The notes under the pieces were generated by a model that was not told the DNA's origin, ran no database searches, and worked only from the letters and a program-made list of their open reading frames with translations. Positions 25,455 to 34,048 of a DNA stretch of 64,000 nt are shown here, in pieces. How positions within the stretch are numbered: the stretch's first letter is position 1; each line of letters opens with the position of its first letter. The position numbers and the translations under genes were made by a program. The stretch comes from Streptomyces sp. NBC_00663 (lineage in GTDB: Bacteria; Actinomycetota; Actinomycetes; Streptomycetales; Streptomycetaceae), in assembly GCF_036226885.1 (NCBI RefSeq), contig NZ_CP109027.1:9795625-9859624 (forward strand), read 5' to 3'.

Positions 25455-25753
25455 ACCCGTTGCTGGATTCTCCGGTGGCGTTCCTTGAGATGGTTCCGAA
25501 TTCCGGTACCGAACCCTCCGCTCGCTCTCGGGCCCTCGCCAGTACACGCCGTCACTCGACCATGTCTTGGAAGCCGTTGTTTCTCCGTGTGAGGGTACGC
25601 ACGCAACTGTCCGGTCCTTGGCCGGTCGGGCGATGTGCGGGGAGGGTGTGAGGTGCCCAACGGCCCGGGTCGCGCCGAACGTCTGGCACAACTCGCGCCA
25701 GCTACCGGCCGTACCCGCTAGGTGTGCGGCACCGGAAGCCCCGGTGCCCTGAG

Positions 25754-25900
25754 GCCGATCCCTTCGGCGACGACCTGGAGCGCGGCCACAGCGGCCTCGT
25801 CCGCGTCACCGACGGCGCCATCGCCGTGATGCCCGGCATCCACTCCGGCGATGTCGCCGTCACGGTCGCCAACGGCAACATCGTGCCCGCGCTCGCCTGA
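25754..25900 (+). pseudogene. C-terminal fragment of an immunity-like protein
   Basis: The frame reads ADPFGDDLERGHSGLVRVTD then GAIAVMPGIHSGDVAVTVAN and ends at TGA 25898. The block MPGIHSGDVAV resembles C-termini of small immunity proteins (Imm21-like) in Streptomyces. There is no start or upstream domain. The rest of 25455-25753 shows no gene. Confidence 0.4.
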
Positions 25901-25989
25901 CGGCAATTCATGTGAGTCCCGCGGCGGCTGGAGGTCTCGTCGTGTACGAGCCCCGACGTACCCATCAGAGGAGCGCACCACCTGATGGC

Positions 25990-26757
25990 TCAGTCCCCAT
26001 CCACCAGGAACCCTTTGGCCCGCAGCGCCGCCACCATCGCGGCATGCGTGTGCTCGCCCCACTGCCCGTCCTCCGCAAGCCCCTGATCCCGCTGGAAGGC
26101 GCTCACCGCGGCCCGGGTGCGGGGGCCGTCGATGCCGTCGATCGGGCCGGGATCGTAGCCGAGCGCGGTCAAGGCTTCCTGGATACCGCCGACACCGGCC
26201 AGAAGGAACGCCCTCGGGTGCCCGGCGCCACCGCCGGGCATGGGCGGTGATCCGTCCTGCGGGAAGGTCACCGAGGTCACGGTGTCCGTGCCGGTGATGC
26301 CGAGGAAGAACTGATGGAGGTTGGTCCCCTGGTACTGCCCGCCCGGTGCTCCGCCGATGATCTCGACGAGGGCCCAATGGAGATGAGTTGTGGTCGGGCC
26401 GCTGCGGCAGACGGTGCCCAGCGGATCGCCTCTGGCGACCGAGGAGCCGACCGTGAGTCCGGCCGGCACATCGGCGATGTGGGTGTAGTAGCCGCCCATC
26501 ATGTCGTTGGGGGCCCGCATGAAGATCTGGGCGCCGTACACCTTGGGCGTGTCCGCGGCCGGGTCGTGCGGGTTGTACCGGGTGACATGTGCGTCGAAGG
26601 CCGCGCGGACGAGGGTGCCTTCTGGGGCACCGAAGTCCATACCGTACTGCTCGTACCAGTGCGGTGGCTGATGGCCGCCGACGTTCGGCCCGCCGAGGTC
26701 GGTGGCACCAGTCCCCGGCTGGAACGGGCCGGCCATGTCGATGGTGAACGCGGTCAT
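25990..26757 (-). CDS. M23 peptidase-like protein with peptidoglycan-binding domain
   Basis: The first ~170 residues form an M23/LytM domain with the zinc ligands in place: YEQYGMDFGAPEG (His replaced upstream by HWYEQ, Asp in GMDF) and TTTHLHWALVEI (HLH). Residues ~195-255 are a peptidoglycan-binding domain: IQEALTALGYDPGPIDGIDG, TRAAVSAFQRDQGLAEDGQW. Unusually, no signal peptide or TM helix is present, so export would need a special route or lysis. It diverges from the large operon starting at 27437, whose second protein has the same type of binding domain. A link between them is likely. Confidence 0.75.
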   Translation of the reverse strand: MTAFTIDMAGPFQPGTGATDLGGPNVGGHQPPHWYEQYGMDFGAPEGTLVRAAFDAHVTRYNPHDPAADTPKVYGAQIFMRAPNDMMGGYYTHIADVPAGLTVGSSVARGDPLGTVCRSGPTTTHLHWALVEIIGGAPGGQYQGTNLHQFFLGITGTDTVTSVTFPQDGSPPMPGGGAGHPRAFLLAGVGGIQEALTALGYDPGPIDGIDGPRTRAAVSAFQRDQGLAEDGQWGEHTHAAMVAALRAKGFLVDGD

Positions 26758-26829
26758 GATGCCGTGCCTCTCATTCTGTTCGCCGGTGAACCTGTCCCGT
26801 TGCTGTCGGCGTGCTGGTCAGCACCGGAC

Positions 26830-27139
26830 ACGATGAGGCCCGTGCGGAGAGCCGAGGGCAAGCGCGGGCCGGGTGCCGGGGTCGTCGGACGTGAGCAGAG
26901 GGGTTCCCCGGACGCCGAACACGTCTGACAGGTCCAGCAGGGTCGGTTCGTGGCGCAGCCCTTGGGACTCCGCGTCGGGGGCGGGCAGGTGATGCGCTCG
27001 CGAGGACCGTGCGGCGCACCTGTCGCCGCGGTCCCATGAAGGCCAGGGCACGCTGGGCGTTGCCGGACAGGGCGGCATGTTCGGTGCCCAGTTCCAGATG
27101 GAAGTCGCCGAGAAGTTCCAGCCGAGGAGAGGACGTCAC
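26830..27139 (-). pseudogene. SARP/AfsR-type regulator, N-terminal remnant
   Basis: GTG 27139 follows GAGGGG and begins VTSSPRLELLGDFHLELGTE then HAALSGNAQRALAFMG, the hallmark N-terminus of Streptomyces antibiotic regulatory proteins (OmpR-type DNA-binding domain). After about 40 codons the frame is disrupted (continuation HEPTLLDLSDVFGVRG in another frame), and the BTAD domain is missing. It was probably the regulator of the adjacent operon or peptidase. The rest of 27140-27436 is intergenic and should hold the operon promoter. Confidence 0.55.
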
Positions 27140-27436
27140 TTTGATCCCCTCGCGTGAGCAGTTTGGCGTGGGGGTGCCTCCCGCGGGCCTTTCGCCGCGT
27201 CGAGGGCGCTTTCGTCGCTTCGACTGCCGTCCATCAAGATGCGCCGGCCAGGCGACGCGTGTCGCCTGTTCATCCTCTGCCTCCTGTTCACGCCCTGCAA
27301 CTGCGCGGGGAGGAGGTTGTCGATGACGGCCGAATGACGCCGCGCTGACACGGCATCCGTAGCGTCGGACTCGGCGTGGGAGAGGCGAGCGCGGGGAATG
27401 CCCGGCAGCCGGCCCCAGGTCGGAGAGGAGGATGCC

Positions 27437-27922
27437 ATGACGGCGACGGCGACCATCGAGGAGTTCATCTGCGTGCGGCCGGCGACGTCGACCGACTTCG
27501 ACCTCGGGGCGGTGATCAACACTCTGCTTGCCCCGGTCTACGAGTTGCCGGGGGCCCAGCTCATCGATCGGCTCACCGGGAATGTCGACATCGGCCAGCT
27601 CATCAGCGACGCCGCGAACGAGGCACCCGACGAACTGTATGCCACGACGACCGACTCGCCCGGTTTGGACAACAGGGTGTGGCCGCCGGGTGACCCCGTC
27701 GAGGCCGCTGCCGGAGCCCGCATCCCCGTCGGGCTCGCCGTTCCCGTAGAGGGCGTCACGACGGTCTACCTGTGGGAGAAGGACGGCAGCCCGTTCGGCA
27801 ACGACGATCAGTTGGGCTCGGTCACCATCGACGAGACCGAGCAGGGACAGGGCGACCTGTCGAAGATCGCCTTCTCCGAGGAGGAGAAGTCCTGTTACTA
27901 CGTCTCCTACCACGTGGACTGA
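27437..27922 (+). CDS. Small beta-rich protein, first gene of the large operon
   Basis: ATG 27437 follows GGAGAGGAGG. The 161-residue product is acidic with no signal peptide. Its N-terminal half (STDFDLGAVINTLLAPVYEL, ELPGAQLIDRLTGNVDIGQL) is helical. The C-terminal half (VTTVYLWEKDGSPFGNDDQL, GSVTIDETEQGQGDLSKIAF, EEKSCYYVSYHVD) reads like a C2-type or Ig-like beta sandwich. I do not recognise the family. It is followed after 172 bp by the next operon gene on the same strand. Confidence 0.6.
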   Translation: MTATATIEEFICVRPATSTDFDLGAVINTLLAPVYELPGAQLIDRLTGNVDIGQLISDAANEAPDELYATTTDSPGLDNRVWPPGDPVEAAAGARIPVGLAVPVEGVTTVYLWEKDGSPFGNDDQLGSVTIDETEQGQGDLSKIAFSEEEKSCYYVSYHVD

Positions 27923-28094
27923 AAGGGGTTGGCCCCGTCCGGCGGATCGATCGGATGCAACGCTTTCCGCCGCGAGAACCGCACCTCCTGCAAGAGGGCA
28001 GGTGATTCGTCCAGATTCCCTGACGGCAGGTGCGAAACCGGCATCGCGCCGCAGAGCAAGCCGCAGAGCAAAGGGACGGCGAGAGGAGTCCGCC

Positions 28095-29204
28095 ATGGCG
28101 CCGCTGTCATCCGCGCGGTTCCGCGGCGATCCCGTTCTTGAACGCATCCGTGCGGCGGACACGACTGCCTACCTGAGCTACGGCCACCAGGGCGAGCATG
28201 TCAGCACGGTGCAGTTCGCCCTGATCGATCTGGGCTATGAGATTCCCGACGGAGCAACCGGAAACTTCGTGGACCAGACCGCCGCTGCCGTGAAGTTGTT
28301 CCAGGAGAGCCATGAGCTGGACAACGACATGATCGTCGGCCGTGACACGCTCTCCGCCCTCGACGACGCATGGGCCCTCCCCTTCGCCGATCGCAGGGAA
28401 TGGCTCTCCTGGCAGGAAAGGCCGATCCCCGAGTTCAACTTCACGCGCAAGAACGAACTCGACAGGCAGACGCTGGGCAGTCTCTACTCGTTCAGCCCGG
28501 AGGGCGCACCGCTGCCGCTGGAGTACCAGGACGGACTGCTGCTCGGAATCGAGGGGTTGCTCAACCCCCGCGGCTCGCCGGACGGCATCTACACACCTCC
28601 CGCTTCGTGGGGCGCGAGCCCTCTCGACCTGTTCCACTGTCACCTGGTGCTGGCCAAGAACCCGCCGCCGGCGCCCGCCTGGGATACGGCCCGAAGCCTG
28701 GCCAACGTCGTGCGCAGTCGCGCGAACGATCTACAGGTCAGGGCCGAAATGGCGGGACCCGTCGGGACGCGTCCCTGGACCGAGGCCTACCGGGCGTACT
28801 TGCTGGCCACCCCGGAAGACGGCACCAGGAGCTTCCGGGAAGCCTACGTCGACGTACTCAATGAGGTGCTCACCACCGGCCATGCGACGGGCCAGCACGT
28901 CTGGATGCTGTGGCACACCTTCGAAGAAGACCGGTTCCGTCCGGCCGATGTCCCCATGGACAGCCCACGCCGCCAATGGTGGAACGCCGTCGCCCCCTAT
29001 CCGACGGATCTGACGCACACCCCGTTCGCCACCACCACGGCCGATGTGCAGGCCAACACGGTGCAGATCATCGACCTGCACTTCTTCATCGACCGCCAGT
29101 ACGTCATCACGGTCCTGGGTCCCACGAACAGCGAGGCAGGAGCGATCGTGCACCTGGAAACAGACCGCATCGACGCCGCCGCGGCCGGGCTGCCCTATCC
29201 GTGA
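28095..29204 (+). CDS. Peptidoglycan-binding-domain protein of the large operon
   Basis: ATG 28095 follows GGAG. Residues ~25-95 form a PG_binding_1 domain: LSYGHQGEHVSTVQFALIDL, GYEIPDGATGNFVDQTAAAV, KLFQESHELDNDMIVGRDTL. The remaining ~270 residues contain DGLLLGIEGLLNPRGSPDGI, TRSFREAYVDVLNEVLTTGH, HVWMLWHTFEEDRFRPADVP and QIIDLHFFIDRQYVITVLGP and match no family I know. No signal peptide is present. Together with the M23/PG-binding protein at 25990 this suggests that the system contacts the cell wall. Confidence 0.7.
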   Translation: MAPLSSARFRGDPVLERIRAADTTAYLSYGHQGEHVSTVQFALIDLGYEIPDGATGNFVDQTAAAVKLFQESHELDNDMIVGRDTLSALDDAWALPFADRREWLSWQERPIPEFNFTRKNELDRQTLGSLYSFSPEGAPLPLEYQDGLLLGIEGLLNPRGSPDGIYTPPASWGASPLDLFHCHLVLAKNPPPAPAWDTARSLANVVRSRANDLQVRAEMAGPVGTRPWTEAYRAYLLATPEDGTRSFREAYVDVLNEVLTTGHATGQHVWMLWHTFEEDRFRPADVPMDSPRRQWWNAVAPYPTDLTHTPFATTTADVQANTVQIIDLHFFIDRQYVITVLGPTNSEAGAIVHLETDRIDAAAAGLPYP

Positions 29205-29294
29205 TCGGAAGGAGGGATGCCTGACCAGCTGCGTGCATGAACTGCCGTTCCTGGACGGTCGACTGCCCAGGAACCGCTGACGGCGAGGTGCGAC

Positions 29295-31232
29295 ATGGGC
29301 GGAATCTTCGGACTCGATCTGGCACGGCTGGCAGAGGACCCGACCAGACTGGACATCGACACCGCACTGCCCCCGGTGCGGCTGCGGGGCCGTCTGGAAC
29401 GCAGACAGCCCGACTCGTACTCCGGCGTGCTGAGTGCGACCGTGCCGGCCACGACCGTGACCGCCTTTGGTCAACTGGACCTCGCGGCACCGGGCGGCCC
29501 GGCGTTCGTCGCGTTGATCGGCGCCGTCTTCCCCCCGCCCGGACTCCAGCTCGGTCTCGGCTTCGCGCTCAGCGGCGTCGGTGGAATCGTGGGCATCAAC
29601 AAGGCGGTGAACCAGGACGCCCTGATCTCCGCCATTGCCGACGGCACGGCCGGCGAGCTGCTGTTTCCCGCCGACCCCGGGGCCGCGGCACAGCGGGTCG
29701 TGCCCCGGCTGCCGGCGCTGTTCCCGACCGCGCCGGGGCGCGCCATCGTGGGCCCGATGTTCCAGGTCTCATGGGGCGGGCGGATCGTCTCCTTGTCGGC
29801 GGCCGTCGTGGCCGAACTCCCCGATCCGGTGCGGCTGTCCCTGCTCGGCGTGCTGCGCGTCGCCGTGCCCGACCCGGCAGTGCCGCTGATCTATCTCAAG
29901 GCCACCTTCGCCGGGCAGTACGACACTGCCGAGCCCAGCGCGTTCCTGATGGCGAGCCTCACCGGCTCGCACATGGCCGGGGTGCCGCTCGACGGGGATG
30001 TGCTGCTGCTGAGCCGGGGCGGCGCCGACCCGGCATTCGTCCTCAGCGCCGGCGGCTTCCATCCGGCGTACCCGATCCCACGCGGCGTCCCGGCGCTGCA
30101 CCGGCTGACCATGAATCTCTCACCGGTGCCCTGGATCCAGCTGAGCTGTCAGGCGTACTTCGCGATCACCAGCAATACGCTCCAGTTCGGGGCCAGGCTC
30201 TCGCTGGTCGCCGAGATCGCCGACTGCGGAGTGCGCGGCCAGTTCGGACTCGACGTACTGATCCACCGGGAACCGACCCTGTCGTTCACCGCCGACATGC
30301 GTGGCTCGCTCTCCGTCGAGGTGCTGGGGGAGACGCTGCTGGGCATCGCCTTCGCGCTGACCCTGGAAGGGCCCGCGCCCTGGCACGCGGTGGGGCGCGG
30401 CAGCATCGACCTGTTCCTGTTCAGCGCCTCCTTCGACTTCGACCTGCGCTGGGGCCAGCCCGCGCCGGCGCTGCCGGCCGAGCCGGCGGACCTGCGTGGC
30501 AGGCTCGAGAAGGCGTTCAGCCGCCCGGAGGCGTGGAGCGCGATGCCGCCCGCCCAGGGCGAGTATCTGCCGGTGCTGCTGTCCCCGGCCGCCAACCGGC
30601 TGATCGGCGACGGCAGTCTGGTGCATCCGCATGGCACCATCGTCGCCCGGCAGCGCGTCCTGCCCTTCGGGGTGGCGATCGAGCGCTTCGGGCCGTCGGT
30701 CGTCGACCCCGCCGAGAACTGGGACATCGTCTCGTCCACCCTCGGCGGTGTAGACGCCGACGACGGACCGACCGTGGACCTCTTCGCCCCCGGCCAGTTC
30801 CGCAATGTCAGCTACGACGAGCAGCTGACCTGCCCCGCGTACGAGACCTACCGGTCGGGCAGGCGCTTGGCGGGCGACCTCTCCGAGCCGGATGACGACG
30901 CGTTCGTGAGAGCCACGCTGGACTGGGAGACGAGGGTTGTCTCCGACCCGAAGCCCGTGCGCTCCCTGGACCTGCTGCGGTTCCTGCGCATAGGGGCGCT
31001 CGCGGGCGCGGAGGACATCGCCGCCGCGACGTCCGTACGAGATCCGCGCTGGTGGCAGACCGAACTCACCCTGCTCGTAGCCGACCGGACGCCGATCGCC
31101 GCCGTGTCGACCTGGTCGATGGCCCCCGTGGAGACTGCGGCCGGGCCGGCGCCGACGGATGCTGAGCTGCTGCTGCAATGCGGCGCTCTGGCCGGCGTAC
31201 GGGCCGTCGAGGCCTGGGAGGTGGGGAACTGA
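29295..31232 (+). CDS. DUF6603-like protein of the large operon
   Basis: ATG 29295 follows GAGG. The 645-residue protein has long stretches of alternating hydrophobic/Gly beta sequence: FVALIGAVFPPPGLQLGLGF, ALSGVGGIVGINKAVNQDAL, LFPTAPGRAIVGPMFQVSWG. From memory this resembles proteins carrying DUF6603. The C-terminal third (FGVAIERFGPSVVDPAENWD, QLTCPAYETYRSGRRL) is distinct. There is no signal peptide. It overlaps the next gene by one base (TGATG). A large beta-solenoid or barrel-like structural protein is plausible; the function is unknown. Confidence 0.65.
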   Translation: MGGIFGLDLARLAEDPTRLDIDTALPPVRLRGRLERRQPDSYSGVLSATVPATTVTAFGQLDLAAPGGPAFVALIGAVFPPPGLQLGLGFALSGVGGIVGINKAVNQDALISAIADGTAGELLFPADPGAAAQRVVPRLPALFPTAPGRAIVGPMFQVSWGGRIVSLSAAVVAELPDPVRLSLLGVLRVAVPDPAVPLIYLKATFAGQYDTAEPSAFLMASLTGSHMAGVPLDGDVLLLSRGGADPAFVLSAGGFHPAYPIPRGVPALHRLTMNLSPVPWIQLSCQAYFAITSNTLQFGARLSLVAEIADCGVRGQFGLDVLIHREPTLSFTADMRGSLSVEVLGETLLGIAFALTLEGPAPWHAVGRGSIDLFLFSASFDFDLRWGQPAPALPAEPADLRGRLEKAFSRPEAWSAMPPAQGEYLPVLLSPAANRLIGDGSLVHPHGTIVARQRVLPFGVAIERFGPSVVDPAENWDIVSSTLGGVDADDGPTVDLFAPGQFRNVSYDEQLTCPAYETYRSGRRLAGDLSEPDDDAFVRATLDWETRVVSDPKPVRSLDLLRFLRIGALAGAEDIAAATSVRDPRWWQTELTLLVADRTPIAAVSTWSMAPVETAAGPAPTDAELLLQCGALAGVRAVEAWEVGN

Positions 31233-34048
31233 TGGCCGAGGACCTGGAGTTCGCCCCGTACATGCAGAGCTCGGTCGGCGCGGCGCTCAGCAGCACCGTG
31301 CCCGACGGACCGGCCCTGATCACCCCCGTACTCACTCTCGCCGGGCCCGACCAGGAAGTGACGGTGCGTCCACCACTCGGTGATCTGCGGATGCTCGGCC
31401 CTGAAGGAGTCATCGGCATCGACACCCGGCGGATCCTGCGCGTCGACCCACCGCCCGGTATCCAGGACACCGAGCCGAACTACATGGCCTGCGTCGAGTT
31501 CGACGCGCCCGAACTGCCGTGGCTGTTCACGCCCGCCCGCGCCGACGGCGACAAGCTGCGGCCCTGGTTGGTCCTGGTCGCGCTCGAGACCGCCGGACAC
31601 CCGCTGCAGAGCGGCCGCGCGCTGCCGTACGTGGACGTGGACACCGCCGCCCTGCCCTCGCTGGGACAGTCCTGGCAGTGGGCCCACGTGCAGCGCCCGG
31701 CGGGCCGGTCGGAGCCCCTGACCTCACGGCTGCTGTGTCCCCTGCGCCTGAGGTCGAATACCGACTACACGGCCTGTGTCGTGCCGGCCTTCCAAGGCGG
31801 GGTCGTGGCGGGGCTCACCGGCGGTCTCACCGAGGCCGAGCCCCACGGCGACGCCTGGTGGCCCGGCCAGGGCGCCGTCCGACTGCCCGTGTACTACAGC
31901 TGGCAGTTCCGCACCGGCGCGGCGGGCGACTTCGAAGAACTCGCCACCGCGATCGTCCCGTTGTCGCCTGAGGAGAGCGCCCTGCTGGCGGGGCGGACCG
32001 TGGACATCACCGAGCCCTGGCTGTACGACGAGCCGCTCGCCTCCGACGGGCCGCCGGGGGCCCGGCAGACGATCACCGTGCAGGGTGCGCTCCAGCTGGT
32101 CGACACTCCCGTGGAAGAGATGGAAACCGCTCTGGACGACTTCGCCGATCGGGTCGCCGTGTACATCGGGCGGGGCAGGGACGACGTGATCGCCCCGCCC
32201 CTGTACGGCGGCGGTCCGGCCGTACGCGACCGGACCGATGACCATGAGTACGGGTGGATCGAGGAGCTCAATCTCGATCCGGAGACCCGGATCGCGGCCT
32301 CCCTCGGTACCGGTTGGGTGCGGGACAACCAGGAGTGGCTGATGGCCAGGGCATGGGACCAGATCGGTGCCGTGCGCGAGGCCAACCGGCTGCGCAACCG
32401 CACGGCGTTCTGCGCCGAGGTGTCCGGGTCCGTGCACCGGCGCAACGTGCAGACGCTCACGCCGGACGAAACCCTCGGCTTCACCGCCCCCGTAGCCGAC
32501 CGCGTCCGCACCGACAGCGGACTGCCGCTGAAGACGGAGATCGCGGTCAGCCCCGCCCCGAACGAACTGGTCGCGCCCGTGCTGCGGCGGCTGCTGCGTC
32601 GCCGTGGACCGCTGGCCCGGCACGCGGGCCTCGACGGTGAGTCGTACGCACGGCGCACGCTCAGCGGCGAGCTGCTGCCGCCGCTGCCCACGGCGATGGT
32701 GACCCGGTCCACGCAGCCGGTGCCGATGGAAGGGGAGGAGGCGCACGAACTCAACGCCACGGTAGGCAACGCGGTGCGCACCACCGGTGAGTTGCGCGAC
32801 GCCGAGCGGATCAGGCTGCTGTCCGCCATGGCCCCCTCAGCCCTGGCGAACGGCTTCGACGCCCAGGCCGGCGCGATCACCGGACTCCTGGACCGCCCGG
32901 CCGCCACGCTCGGGGCGGCCCTCGCGCCGGAGGAGGAGCCGCTCACCGGGGCGACGCGGCTGTTCCGGGCCCTGTCCGTCGCCGACCCGGCGAACCTGGT
33001 CGGCGATGTGTCCCCGGCTTTCGCCGAGTGGCCCCCGGACGCCGCCATGACGCTGGTCGATGCCGACACCGCGCTGGCGCCGGATGCGTCGATGGCCGAC
33101 GATCCCGCGGCGCACATCCTGGAGTTCGGCGTGCCCGTCGACGCGGTCGCGATGAACGGCCGCCTCGACCAGGCGCTCGACCCCGCCCCCCTGCTCGCGG
33201 CCAGACTGGACAGCACGGTCGCCGTCCTGTCGGAGGAGGCCTTCACCCTGCCCCAGTCAGCGAGCGAACCCATCATGGCCTGCCCCGACTTCACCGCGCC
33301 CATGGCCCTGGCCCTCCAGAAGGACGCCCCCGACTGGTTCCTGCCCGGTTCGGCGACGATCCCCGACGACAGAGCCGTACTGCTTGAGGCCAACGCGCCC
33401 TTCATCGCCTCCTTCATGGTCGGCGTGAACGACGAGATGAACCGCGAGATGCGCTGGCGCGAATACCCCACCGACCTGCGCGGCAGCCCCTTCACACACT
33501 TCTGGCCGCGTCCGGACGGCGCGCCGGACGTCCCGCCCGTGCACAGCTGGGTACGGCCCAAGTCACTCGGCTACCAACTCGCGCTGGACGCAGGCGAGGT
33601 CGATGTCCTGCTCATCCGGGGTCGCCTCGTGCACCGTTACCCCAATCTGATCGTCGCCGCCGTACCGGCGTCGGCGGTGAGCGATGCCGAGGACCTGGCG
33701 GAGAGCACATGGCAGCACCCGAAGATGGTGCTCACCCTGGACGAGCGGACCGTCGCCTACGCCTTCGTGCTGGACGAGGACATCCACGACTGGTGGTTCG
33801 TGCTCGCCGAGAACAGCTACCGGATGCGTTTCGGGTTCGACACCGCATCCGACCGTTACGACCACTGGTCCGACCTCACGTGGCAGGTCGACGAGGGCAG
33901 CTTCGCCGATCTCTCCGTGATGCCCCCGGTGCCCGCGATGGAGCAGCCCGGTCCGCAGAAGTGGAACGCCGCCACGGTGGCGATGGTGTCCCTGCAACGG
34001 CCCTTCCGGGTCCTCATGTCGGCTCGCAAACTGATCGGAGAACCGTGA
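31232..34048 (+). CDS. 938-residue unknown protein of the large operon
   Basis: ATG 31232 overlaps the previous stop. Features include VGAALSSTVPDGPALITPVL near the N-terminus, VRLPVYYSWQFRTGAAGDFE (about 220-240), ELNLDPETRIAASLGTGWVR, and the C-terminal FVLDEDIHDWWFVLAENSYR, MRFGFDTASDRYDHWSDLTW. It is acidic and soluble-looking, with no TM helix, signal peptide, Walker box or nuclease motif. Its translational coupling with both neighbours argues for a fixed-ratio complex. The family is not recognised. Confidence 0.65.
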   Translation: MAEDLEFAPYMQSSVGAALSSTVPDGPALITPVLTLAGPDQEVTVRPPLGDLRMLGPEGVIGIDTRRILRVDPPPGIQDTEPNYMACVEFDAPELPWLFTPARADGDKLRPWLVLVALETAGHPLQSGRALPYVDVDTAALPSLGQSWQWAHVQRPAGRSEPLTSRLLCPLRLRSNTDYTACVVPAFQGGVVAGLTGGLTEAEPHGDAWWPGQGAVRLPVYYSWQFRTGAAGDFEELATAIVPLSPEESALLAGRTVDITEPWLYDEPLASDGPPGARQTITVQGALQLVDTPVEEMETALDDFADRVAVYIGRGRDDVIAPPLYGGGPAVRDRTDDHEYGWIEELNLDPETRIAASLGTGWVRDNQEWLMARAWDQIGAVREANRLRNRTAFCAEVSGSVHRRNVQTLTPDETLGFTAPVADRVRTDSGLPLKTEIAVSPAPNELVAPVLRRLLRRRGPLARHAGLDGESYARRTLSGELLPPLPTAMVTRSTQPVPMEGEEAHELNATVGNAVRTTGELRDAERIRLLSAMAPSALANGFDAQAGAITGLLDRPAATLGAALAPEEEPLTGATRLFRALSVADPANLVGDVSPAFAEWPPDAAMTLVDADTALAPDASMADDPAAHILEFGVPVDAVAMNGRLDQALDPAPLLAARLDSTVAVLSEEAFTLPQSASEPIMACPDFTAPMALALQKDAPDWFLPGSATIPDDRAVLLEANAPFIASFMVGVNDEMNREMRWREYPTDLRGSPFTHFWPRPDGAPDVPPVHSWVRPKSLGYQLALDAGEVDVLLIRGRLVHRYPNLIVAAVPASAVSDAEDLAESTWQHPKMVLTLDERTVAYAFVLDEDIHDWWFVLAENSYRMRFGFDTASDRYDHWSDLTWQVDEGSFADLSVMPPVPAMEQPGPQKWNAATVAMVSLQRPFRVLMSARKLIGEP

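Noticed and set aside
26771..28162. 463-codon open frame on the minus strand over the start of the large operon
   Set aside because: It is antisense to well-supported plus-strand genes and low in complexity; only its 40-codon SARP-like segment (from 27139) is protein-like.
29237..30895. 552-codon plus-strand open frame overlapping the DUF6603-like gene
   Set aside because: It is Arg/Gly-rich shadow sequence; the alternative frame has the good ribosome site and homology-like content.
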